Below are positions 1 through 6,137 of a stretch of DNA of 16,957 nt, in pieces. The DNA comes from Phycisphaerae bacterium (lineage in GTDB: Bacteria; Planctomycetota; Phycisphaerae; UBA1845; Fen-1342), in assembly GCA_020058145.1 (NCBI GenBank), contig JAGVEP010000406.1, positions 1 to 16,957 of the forward strand. The letters are read 5' to 3'. The position numbers were made by a program, and so were the translations under genes. How positions within the stretch are numbered: position 1 is the stretch's first letter; each line of letters opens with the position of its first letter. The notes under the pieces were generated by a model. That model ran no database searches. It was not told the origin of the DNA and worked only from the letters and a program-made list of their open reading frames with translations.

Positions 1-7
1 AGCGCGC

Positions 8-47
8 CGCACCGGCTCGGCAGGAGCCTCGCCCTCCCACCGGTGCG
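8..47. repeat. Inverted repeat with fragment of dispersed element
   Basis: CGCACCGG at 8-15 is matched by CCGGTGCG at 40-47, an 8-bp inverted repeat. The inner part, 14-33, closely resembles 5890-5910: both read GGCTCGG, then CAGGAG, then CTCGCC, with one base inserted and one changed. This is probably the right end of another copy of the structured repeat described at 5820-5910. The rest of 1-190 holds no convincing gene. An open plus-strand frame ends with a stop near base 73 but resembles nothing I recognise, and there is a run of eight C at about 133-140. Confidence 0.5.
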
Positions 48-191
48 TCAATTCAGCCGTGACAGAGCACTAGATATCGGGTCAGCCCCAAACCGTCCAG
101 CGGGCCGGGCCAGCCCACGTCAGGACGGCGATCCCCCCCCGGGCTACGACTCCTCGATCCCGGAAATACCAGGAAATGGCCAAACTCCAGC

Positions 192-212
192 GGCGGGCGG
201 AGCCCGCCCTAC
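192..212 (-). repeat. GTAG-type REP palindrome, copy 1
   Basis: On the minus strand this reads GTAG followed by a perfect 7-bp stem (GGCGGGC/GCCCGCC) with a 3-nt loop, 21 nt in total. It lies 12 nt beyond the stop codon of the RidA-like gene. The same 21-nt design recurs at 1536-1556, 1587-1607 and 11986-12006. A hairpin here could protect the 3' end of the trpS-scpA-ridA transcript. It has no U-run, so it is not a normal intrinsic terminator. Confidence 0.75.
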
Positions 213-224
213 CACTCCGCTCCC

Positions 225-710
225 TTACGGTCGCGGCTCCGATTGGCCAGCGGCGAACATCACGTCCACTTCGACGGTCGCGTTCAGCGGCAGCTCGGCG
301 ACGCCGACCGCGGCACGGACATGCTTGCCCGCCTCGCCGAAGAGGTCGGCCAGGAGTTCGCTGCCGCCGTTGGCGACCTTGTGCTGATCCGTAAAACCGG
401 GGTTCGAGGCGACATAGACGACCACCTTGAGCACGCGCGTCAGTCGGTCGATCCCGCCAGCCGCCTCAGCCGCGACGGCAAGAGCATTCAGCACGCATGT
501 GCGCGCCGCCGCCTGCGCGTCTTCCAGCGTCCGGCCGCCCGGGCCGCCGGCCTTACCCGTGTACGCGATTTTGCCGTCCTGCAGCGGAATTTGTCCGCTC
601 AACAGCAGCGTGTCGTTGTGCCGCAACGCGGGGACGTAGGCTCCGACCGGCTTGGTCACCGCCGGCAACGTAAGTCCGAGCGCCTTCAGCCGTTCACTGG
701 GACTGCTCAT
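225..710 (-). CDS. RidA (YjgF/YER057c/UK114) family protein
   Basis: A 161-residue protein of the RidA superfamily, whose best known members hydrolyse reactive enamine/imine intermediates made by PLP enzymes; function in this subgroup is less certain. Visible family features are the N-terminal PVGAYVPA segment (21-28), LLLSGQIP (35-42), the helix EDAQAAARTCVLNAL (63-77), and the C-terminal block RAAVGVAELPLNATVEV (132-148) containing the conserved Arg132 and Glu147. It is longer than E. coli RidA (about 128 residues) and matches the longer YjgF-like_1 type. The start is fixed by GGAGG 8 nt upstream of ATG. It overlaps the end of scpA by 17 nt, so translation is probably coupled. It is the last gene of a trpS-scpA-ridA-like unit. 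Confidence 0.9.
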   Translation of the reverse strand: MSSPSERLKALGLTLPAVTKPVGAYVPALRHNDTLLLSGQIPLQDGKIAYTGKAGGPGGRTLEDAQAAARTCVLNALAVAAEAAGGIDRLTRVLKVVVYVASNPGFTDQHKVANGGSELLADLFGEAGKHVRAAVGVAELPLNATVEVDVMFAAGQSEPRP

Positions 711-1515
711 CTTGAATTACCTCCGCTGACTCTGTGGAACTCCCCTTCGTCGCTGCGTCGCTGCGTCGCTCCGTCGCTTCCGTCTCCGACTCGTCGACCT
801 CCACCAGCAAGAAAATGTAGATGGTCCCGAACGTCGCTTCCTGCTCCGCGCGGATGCGGTGTGCGCGGATCAGTTCCAGCAGCGCGAGAAACCGGCCCAC
901 GAGCTGGATGCGGTCCACCTGTCCGTCGAACAGCGTGTGAAACGTCGTCGGCGTCTCGCGTTCCAGGATCGCCAGGATTTCCGCCGCGTGGAGTTCGACG
1001 GGAATGTCGTCGTAAATGACCTCGTGCCGGCCCGGACCCTGCCCGATCGACGCCATCACCTTGCCGAACGCGGCGAGCAGGTCCCAGACCTGGACTTCCT
1101 CCAGTTCCAGCCCCTCCAGCTCCCTCGGCAGTTCGGCGGGCACGCGCACGTAGCGCTTGGCACGCTCATCGGCGGCGTGACCAAGGCGGCGGGCCGCGTC
1201 CTTGAAGCGTTTGTATTCCAGCAGTTGCCTGACCAGCGGGGCGCGCGGGTCCTCCGCGTCGCCCAGCGTTTCCGGCGGCGGCGTCGGCAGCAGCGCCCGC
1301 GATTTCAGCTCGATCAGCGTCGCCGCCAGCACCAGGAAATCCGACACGGCATCCGGGTCGAGGTGTTCCAGCACCCGCACCTGGTGCAGGTATTCCTCCG
1401 TGATCCGTGCGATGGGGATATCGTAGATGTCCACCTCGTCGCGCTGGATCAGGTAGAGCAGCAGGTCCAGCGGACCGGTGAAAACATCGAGTTGTACGCG
1501 ATACCCGTCGCTCAA
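694..1515 (-). CDS. scpA: Segregation and condensation protein A
   Basis: ScpA is the kleisin subunit of the bacterial SMC condensin complex, which compacts and separates chromosomes in the cytoplasm. The N-terminal block VQLDVFTGPLDLLLYLI, followed by EVDIYDIPIARITEEYL, is diagnostic. The C-terminal winged-helix block reads RFLALLELIRAHRIRAEQEATFG. About 35 extra, mostly acidic residues follow it and are partly encoded by an 8-nt tandem repeat. I chose the TTG at 1513-1515 (273 residues) because AGGAG lies 10 nt upstream and the conserved domain begins at once. An in-frame ATG at 1579-1581 would translate through the repeat element at 1536-1607 and adds unconserved residues. scpB is not adjacent. 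trpS lies 88 bp upstream on the same strand. Confidence 0.93.
   Translation of the reverse strand: MSDGYRVQLDVFTGPLDLLLYLIQRDEVDIYDIPIARITEEYLHQVRVLEHLDPDAVSDFLVLAATLIELKSRALLPTPPPETLGDAEDPRAPLVRQLLEYKRFKDAARRLGHAADERAKRYVRVPAELPRELEGLELEEVQVWDLLAAFGKVMASIGQGPGRHEVIYDDIPVELHAAEILAILERETPTTFHTLFDGQVDRIQLVGRFLALLELIRAHRIRAEQEATFGTIYIFLLVEVDESETEATERRSDAATKGSSTESAEVIQDEQSQ
748..779 (+). repeat. 8-nt tandem repeat inside the 3' end of scpA
   Basis: Four consecutive 8-nt units, CGTCGCTG, CGTCGCTG, CGTCGCTC and CGTCGCTT, run without a gap. They encode part of the charged tail of ScpA. Because 8 is not a multiple of 3, gain or loss of a unit would change the reading frame of the tail and where it ends relative to the overlapping RidA-like gene. 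Confidence 0.8.
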
Positions 1516-1535
1516 GGTCGTCCGACTCCTGCGTC

Positions 1536-1607
1536 GTAGGGTGGGCACCGCCCACCACGCAATTGGCGGCGGGCATAGCAATTGACGGCGGGCATAGCCC
1601 GCCCTAC
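1536..1607. repeat. REPIN-like pair of inverted GTAG REP palindromes
   Basis: Two 21-nt palindromes face each other. The first, 1536-1556 on the plus strand, is GTAG plus stem GGTGGGC/GCCCACC with loop ACC. The second, 1587-1607 read on the minus strand, is GTAG plus GGCGGGC/GCCCGCC with loop TAT. Between them is a partial duplication of GGCGGGCATAGC with AATTG. GTAG at the foot of a short palindrome is the hallmark of REP sequences moved by REP-associated tyrosine transposases, and an inverted pair is called a REPIN. The TAG stop codon of trpS (1604-1606) lies inside the GTAG of the second unit. Confidence 0.75.
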
Positions 1608-2578
1608 CCCGCGTCCCGCGGCTTGATGCCGCACGCGTCGCGCACGTCCGCCATCACCTCCTGGGCTACGGCGCGGGCCTTTTTTGCGCCCGCGACGAGA
1701 ATATCTTCCACGTCATCCGGCCGGGCCGCCCACTGCGCCCGGGCCTCACGCCGCGGGCCAAAACGCTCTTCGTAAAGCTCCGCGAGCCGTTGCTTGGCCT
1801 CCGCGTAGCCCATGCCCCCCGTGCGATAGCGCTGTTCCCACGTGGCGATCTCCGCCGGCGTGCCCAGGAGCTTCAGCAGCGCGAACACGGTGCAGGTCGC
1901 CGGGTCCTTGGGCTCCTCGACCGGCGTGCTGTCGGTCTTGATCGCCATGATCTTCTTCTTGATCGCTTGCGGCTCGCCGAACAGCTCGATGGTGTTGCCG
2001 TAGCTCTTGCTCATCTTCTGGCCGTCGAGACCGGGCACGATCGGGGTTTCGTTGAGCCGTGGCTCGGGGCGTTTCAGCACCGGGCGGAACGTCTGGTTGA
2101 AGTAGCCCGCCATGTCCTGTGCGAATTCGATGTGCTGCACCTGGTCCTTGCCGACGGGCACGATGTCGCTACGGTAGATCAGAATGTCGGCGGCCATCAG
2201 CAGCGGGTAGCAATAGATGCCCATATTCGGCACCAGGCCCTTGGCCAAGTGGTCCTTGTACGTCGTGCCGCGGTCCAGCAGGCCCTTGCCGGTCACGCAC
2301 GCGAGGATCCAGGTCAGCTCGGTCACCTCGGGCACGTCGCTTTGGCGGAAGAGGGCCACTTTCTGCGGGTCGAGGCCCATCGCGAGGTAGTCGATTACCG
2401 CGTCGAAAACCAGCTTCTGCAGGCGCTCCGCATCTTGGATCGTCGTGAGCGAGTGGTAGTTGGCGATGAAATAGAAGCCCTCATGCTGCTCCTGCAGCTC
2501 GATGTGCTGCTTCATCGCGCCGAAATAGTTGCCCAGGTGCAGGGCCCCCGTCGGCTTGATGCCGGACAATGCGCGCAT
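1604..2578 (-). CDS. trpS: Tryptophanyl-tRNA synthetase
   Basis: Class I aminoacyl-tRNA synthetase that charges tRNA-Trp in the cytoplasm. With 324 residues it has the usual bacterial length. Near the N-terminus, IKPTGALHLGNY (7-18) holds the HIGH-type signature. The KMSKS loop is at 188-192, and the ADILIY and VGKDQ active-site segments are at 130-135 and 142-146. The ATG at 2576-2578 was chosen over upstream starts because GGAG lies 6 nt before it and the conserved domain starts at residue 2. The longer frame reaches back to 2779 through repetitive, unconserved sequence. The stop codon TAG is provided by the GTAG foot of a REP palindrome, so the element inserted at, or now forms, the very end of the gene. 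Confidence 0.97.
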   Translation of the reverse strand: MRALSGIKPTGALHLGNYFGAMKQHIELQEQHEGFYFIANYHSLTTIQDAERLQKLVFDAVIDYLAMGLDPQKVALFRQSDVPEVTELTWILACVTGKGLLDRGTTYKDHLAKGLVPNMGIYCYPLLMAADILIYRSDIVPVGKDQVQHIEFAQDMAGYFNQTFRPVLKRPEPRLNETPIVPGLDGQKMSKSYGNTIELFGEPQAIKKKIMAIKTDSTPVEEPKDPATCTVFALLKLLGTPAEIATWEQRYRTGGMGYAEAKQRLAELYEERFGPRREARAQWAARPDDVEDILVAGAKKARAVAQEVMADVRDACGIKPRDAG

Positions 2579-2690
2579 GCACTTCTCCAACGACCACGGA
2601 CGGACCATCAAGCCCGGCAGTAGACCACGGGCGGGTGGGCGCGACAAGGGCAGACAAACAAGGTACCCCCGCCGACCCGCAAGCTCCTCG

Positions 2691-2741
2691 GAACACGAAG
2701 CGCGAGCGAGTGCGTCAGAACACGAAGCGCCAGCGAGTGCC
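2691..2741. repeat. 27-nt tandem duplication between trpS and the secreted protein gene
   Basis: GAACACGAAGCGC...GCGAGTGC occurs at 2691-2717 and again from 2718 to 2741, with one base different in the shared part. It lies in the 197-bp gap upstream of trpS. No promoter with both boxes is evident in this gap. The unit resembles short repeats that are scattered in planctomycete genomes, from memory only. Confidence 0.65.
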
Positions 2742-2775
2742 CCGCGCGGCGGGCCGCTGTTGCGCCGGCTAACGA

Positions 2776-5640
2776 TCAACCGCCGCTCAGCAGCGCCACG
2801 AACGCGTTAATGTCGTCGAAATTGACGGCGTGATCGCCGTTGCAGTCGGCCAGCAGCCGGTAGCAGTCGGGGAACACGGCCGCATAGGTGTCCGGGTCTG
2901 ACAGCGCCAGCACGAACGCGTTGATGTCGTCGAAATTGAGCGTGCCATCGCAGTTGAGGTCGCCCACGATCTGTGTACCCGCATCGCGGCGAATGAAGCC
3001 GTTGTCGAACGGAATTTCAACCTCGCCCTGCGGGAAGAGGTCGTTGAGTAGCACCCACTGGCCCTGTAGTTTCGCGTAGCAGTGCAGCGCGTTGAGCCGC
3101 AGCGTCGAGCCGCCGAGGATCCGCAGGCCATCCGGGCCGCCCAGGCCGTACAGATACAGCGCCTCCGGCGTGCTGCCGTTGCGATTGCCGTTGTCGATCG
3201 TTTCCATGAGTTGCACGACGGTCGCGACATTGTCCGCCCCGACGACCAACTGGCCGATGCCGAAGTTCAGGCCGGTTCCCGGCGGAATGCCCACGTCGCT
3301 GCCGCCGACCTCCAGGAACTGCGGTGCCTGTCCGACGAGCTGGACGATGCCCGACTGGGCGTCCATGTTCGCTTCCGTCGTGTAGCGGAACGTGAAGTTC
3401 TTGCCGACCGTGACCTGCGCACCGGCCGTGACGTTGAAGGTGCCCGAATCGAGCAACAGGTTCCCGGCGACATCGAGAACGGACGTGATATCGGTCAGGG
3501 CGACGTCCATCAGTCCGGAGACCGTGAGGTCGCCGAACAGCATGCTCGCCCCACCGCCGACGACGAACTTCGTGTGGCCCAAGCAGGCGCTCTGCACCAC
3601 TTGCAGTGCCGACAAGTCGATGGTGGCCCCACTGTCCACGACGATGTCGAGGCGGTCATTGTTCTCACAAGGCGCGGTGATGGTCCGCACGCCCGAAAGG
3701 TCCAACGCGGCACCGGCAGTCGCGTTGATCGTGTTTACCTGGGTCCCTGAGCCGTAGTTCCAGCCTGCGTTGATGCTCTGCAACGACGACAAATCGAACA
3801 CGGTCCCCGCACCGCTCGCCGAAAAGAGCGTGTAGCCTCCTGTCAGCCCCAGCGAGGAGTAATCCGGCGCGACAACGCGGTCATAGACCTGCCCGCCCCC
3901 GACCACTAGGCGGGCATTGTCGATGTTGGTCAGCAATCCGGTTTCGAAGACGCGGTCGGGAGAGATCAGTGTTGCGGAGCCGCCAAATTCTGTCAGTTGT
4001 GGAGCGTGCACCGCGCCACCGGCCGAAATGTCCACCGTTGCGCCGGTCAGACTCTCGATGGTATTGGCCGTCAGCACTCCACCGGTTCCGACGGTCCAGG
4101 TTCCTCCCGATTGAACAACCAGTGCCGGCAGATTTAGCGACGCCCCGGGCGCGACCTCGAAGCGTGCGTTGGTTGCGGTTTGCAGGGCCGGGAGGCTGTA
4201 GCCCGCCGTGTTGATCGCGAAACGCGTGCTGCCGTAGCACGCGGTCGCCACATTCTGCAGGCCACTCAGATTGAGCGTCGCGTTGGTGCTGACGACCAGG
4301 TCCAGGCGGTCATTCAGTTCGCAAGGGGCCGTGACGGTCTGTACACCCGACAGATCGAGGGTGGCACCCGCGGTCGCCGTGACCGTATTCACCTGCAGCC
4401 CGCTGCCGTAGTTCCATCCGGCATATAGGCTCTGCAGCGACGACAAGTCCAGGATTGTCCCGGCGCCATCGGCAGAGAACAGCGTGTAGTTTCCTGTGAG
4501 GCCCAGCGACGAGTAGTTCGTCGCAGTCACGCGGTCAAAAACCTGTCCGCCAATCACCCAAAAACGGGCATTGTCGATGTCACTCAACCATCCTGTCTCG
4601 AAAACGCGGCCGGGGGAGAGTGTCACCGAGCCCCCGAAACTGGTGAGTTGCGGCGCGTGCGCGGCACCGCCCGGCGTGATATCGACGTTCACGCCCGTTA
4701 GGTTCTCCAGTGCACTTGAGGTCAGGACGGCACCGTTGCCCACCGTCCAACTGCCTTCGGCGTGCGTGATGAGCGCCGGCAAGTCGAGCGTGGCAGCGCT
4801 GGCCAAGTCGAACTGCGCGTTCGAGGCGGTCTGCAACGCCGGCAGCACACAGTTCGCGGCGTTGACGGCGAAGCGCGTGTCCCCGGAGCAGGCGCTCGAG
4901 ACACTCTGCAGCCCGTTCAGGTTCAGCGTGGCGTCGTTGCTGATGAGCACATCGAGGCGATCCTGCGCCTCGCACGGCGCGACCATGGTCTGAACACCGG
5001 ACAAATCCAGCGACGCGCCCGCGGTCGCCGTGACCGTATTCACCTGCACCCCGCTGCCGTAGTTCCACCCGGCGTTGATGCTCTGTAGCGTGGCCAGATT
5101 CAGCCCCGTCCCCGCCCCGTCCGCCGAGAACAGCGTGTAGTTTCCCGCCAGCCCGGTCGCCGAGTAGGTCGTCGCCGCGATCGATACATAACCGGCCCCC
5201 AGCGCAAAGGCTTGTCCACGATTGCCCGTGAACGCGGCGCCCGCGGCCTCGGCCAGGAACGTGCCGTGGTCGCCTTGAATGACCCCGGCAATCTGCGCAT
5301 CGTCGAGCACCACATAGGCGTGTCCGGGATTCACGATAAACGTGCTGACGGCTGCCAAAGAGAAGTCTGTGACCGTGCCCGGGCTTTGCGGCGAACTGTC
5401 CACGTCGAACCGCACCGTCACACTGCCGGGAATCACCACGCTGTACGTGTTGGGCCCGTTGTTGAGCGGAACCAATCCGATGCTCCAGTTGTTGGGGTCG
5501 GAGTAGTTCTGCGTTCCCGCCCCGCCGGTCCACGTGGCGGTAGTTTGCCCGCCGACCGGCCCTGCCACCGCGCTGAGCAGTACGAAACCGATCCCGGCCG
5601 GAATCCATGACCGGCCACCGTGCCATCGTCGCGCCAACAT
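2776..5640 (-). CDS. Large secreted repeat protein with C-terminal dockerin-like domain
   Basis: A 954-residue secreted protein of unknown function. Residues 1-31 form a signal peptide: arginine-rich start, hydrophobic core IGFVLLSAVAG (17-27), likely cleavage near VGG-QT. An opening WTGGAG...YSDPNNW segment (37-52) is common at the mature start of planctomycete surface proteins. Three modules follow: 159-375, 376-593 and a partial third at 594-697. Each begins with Y-S-x-x-G-L-x-G-x-Y-T-L-F-S-A and carries two cysteines exactly 28 residues apart (223/251, 440/468, 658/686). They are rich in beta-forming LDLSGVQ-type strands. Two calcium-loop repeats, DLNCDGTLNFDDINAFV (894-910) and DCNGDHAVNFDDINAFV (932-948), form a dockerin-like end. 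ATG at 5640 has GGAGGG 6 nt upstream. A frame extending to 5928 is unsupported. Confidence 0.88.
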   Translation of the reverse strand: MLARRWHGGRSWIPAGIGFVLLSAVAGPVGGQTTATWTGGAGTQNYSDPNNWSIGLVPLNNGPNTYSVVIPGSVTVRFDVDSSPQSPGTVTDFSLAAVSTFIVNPGHAYVVLDDAQIAGVIQGDHGTFLAEAAGAAFTGNRGQAFALGAGYVSIAATTYSATGLAGNYTLFSADGAGTGLNLATLQSINAGWNYGSGVQVNTVTATAGASLDLSGVQTMVAPCEAQDRLDVLISNDATLNLNGLQSVSSACSGDTRFAVNAANCVLPALQTASNAQFDLASAATLDLPALITHAEGSWTVGNGAVLTSSALENLTGVNVDITPGGAAHAPQLTSFGGSVTLSPGRVFETGWLSDIDNARFWVIGGQVFDRVTATNYSSLGLTGNYTLFSADGAGTILDLSSLQSLYAGWNYGSGLQVNTVTATAGATLDLSGVQTVTAPCELNDRLDLVVSTNATLNLSGLQNVATACYGSTRFAINTAGYSLPALQTATNARFEVAPGASLNLPALVVQSGGTWTVGTGGVLTANTIESLTGATVDISAGGAVHAPQLTEFGGSATLISPDRVFETGLLTNIDNARLVVGGGQVYDRVVAPDYSSLGLTGGYTLFSASGAGTVFDLSSLQSINAGWNYGSGTQVNTINATAGAALDLSGVRTITAPCENNDRLDIVVDSGATIDLSALQVVQSACLGHTKFVVGGGASMLFGDLTVSGLMDVALTDITSVLDVAGNLLLDSGTFNVTAGAQVTVGKNFTFRYTTEANMDAQSGIVQLVGQAPQFLEVGGSDVGIPPGTGLNFGIGQLVVGADNVATVVQLMETIDNGNRNGSTPEALYLYGLGGPDGLRILGGSTLRLNALHCYAKLQGQWVLLNDLFPQGEVEIPFDNGFIRRDAGTQIVGDLNCDGTLNFDDINAFVLALSDPDTYAAVFPDCYRLLADCNGDHAVNFDDINAFVALLSGG
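3550..5166 (-). repeat. Direct repeats of about 650 bp within the secreted protein gene
   Basis: Three tandem in-frame segments, 4516-5166, 3862-4515 and 3550-3861 (the last partial), encode modules of 217, 218 and about 104 residues. Blocks such as NAGWNYGSG...QVNT, LDLSGVQT and TAPCE are nearly identical between copies, so the gene grew by internal duplication. Unequal recombination or misassembly here could change copy number. Confidence 0.85.
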
Positions 5641-5646
5641 CTTTCG

Positions 5647-5697
5647 CCCTCCAAAAAGGAGCCCAGAGACACCGGCTCCCCATGCGCGCGGGGAGCC
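5647..5697 (-). promoter_or_regulatory. Attenuator-like leader of the secreted protein gene
   Basis: Reading the transcript, segment A is GGCTCCCC (5697-5690), B is GGGGAGCC (5681-5674), C is GGCTCC followed by TTTTT (5663-5653), and D is the ribosome binding site GGAGGG (5652-5647). A pairs perfectly with B (8 bp). B can instead pair with C (6 bp), giving a stem directly followed by a U-run, as in an intrinsic terminator. C can also pair weakly with D (CTCC/GGAG), hiding the ribosome binding site. The three pairings exclude one another. Regulation is inferred; nothing identifies a ligand or protein. Confidence 0.45.
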
Positions 5698-5708
5698 ACG
5701 CAGCCTCC

Positions 5709-5737
5709 ATTCTACCGAAAGCGTTCGGCCAATACAA
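5709..5737 (-). promoter_or_regulatory. Candidate promoter of the secreted protein gene
   Basis: On the minus strand TTGTAT (5737-5732) is followed after 17 nt by TAGAAT (5714-5709), a sigma-70-like arrangement. Transcription would start near 5702, giving a leader of about 60 nt that begins just before the attenuator-like hairpins. Confidence 0.4.
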
Positions 5738-5819
5738 AACGATCTCGCCATAGAACCCGGATTCTGCGACCAAAGCCGTTGCCAGGGATGTAGTCCAAAA
5801 CTGTGGCGGAAAGCTTGCC

Positions 5820-5910
5820 GTCCGAGCCTCAGGCGCGAGCCTGGGGTCCGCGCAGCGCGCTCCTCGGATAACCCCACGCTGGCGCGTGGGGCTCGGACAG
5901 GAGGCTCGCC
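5820..5910 (+). repeat. Multi-stem structured repeat element
   Basis: An outer stem pairs GTCCGAGCC (5820-5828) with GGCTCGGAC (5890-5898). Inside are a hairpin CCTCAGGC/GCCTGGGG (5827-5846, one G-U pair) with loop GCGA, a GNRA tetraloop, and a hairpin CCCCACGC/GCGTGGGG (5872-5891) with loop TGGC. The inner hairpins share a few bases with the outer stem. The right half, from GCAGCGCGCT to GGGGCTCGGACAGG, has a diverged relative at 14364-14412, and its end matches 14-33. It is therefore a dispersed element rather than a leader specific to pfp. Confidence 0.6.
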
Positions 5911-5971
5911 GGGCCGACCGAGCACCACAGGTTCGAACTACGTCTAAGGCCTGCCGTTGGCGGCCCCGTGT

Positions 5972-6000
5972 TTGAAGACCCCGCTCAGCGCCGATATAGT
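5972..6000 (+). promoter_or_regulatory. Candidate pfp promoter
   Basis: TTGAAG at 5972-5977 and TATAGT at 5995-6000 are separated by 17 nt, a reasonable sigma-70-type match. The implied leader to pfp is about 130 nt. Confidence 0.4.
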
Positions 6001-6137
6001 AAGGTGTCCTGCCCGCTCCGCCACGGCGGCCGGGCCGGATGGCGGCTCTGAGACGCCCCGGCACTACGTCGGGTCGCCAGAATCAGCCGATAACACCACC
6101 GCAGGGCAGCCCAGAAACGCACACGTAGCGAGCAACC

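Larger units (their letters stand above)
5641..6137. other. Divergent intergenic spacer (497 bp)
   Basis: No gene is supported here. The spacer holds, from left to right, the leader and candidate promoter of the minus-strand secreted protein, the folded repeat at 5820-5910, and a candidate promoter and leader of about 130 nt for pfp. Open frames crossing it have no recognisable content. Confidence 0.6.

Noticed and set aside
192..212. Intrinsic terminator of the trpS-scpA-ridA unit
   Set aside because: The hairpin is strong but has no U-run after it, and the same palindrome occurs elsewhere as a repeat.
243..1019. Long plus-strand open frame over the RidA-like and scpA genes
   Set aside because: It is antisense to two clear genes, has no recognisable motif, and is expected from high GC.
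1536..1607. CRISPR array or IS element ends
   Set aside because: Only two inverted palindromes are present, with no spacers of regular size and no transposase; a REP pair explains it better.
4580..6064. 494-codon minus-strand frame
   Set aside because: It is an out-of-frame shadow of the secreted repeat protein; it lacks a signal peptide and shows arginine-rich junk composition.
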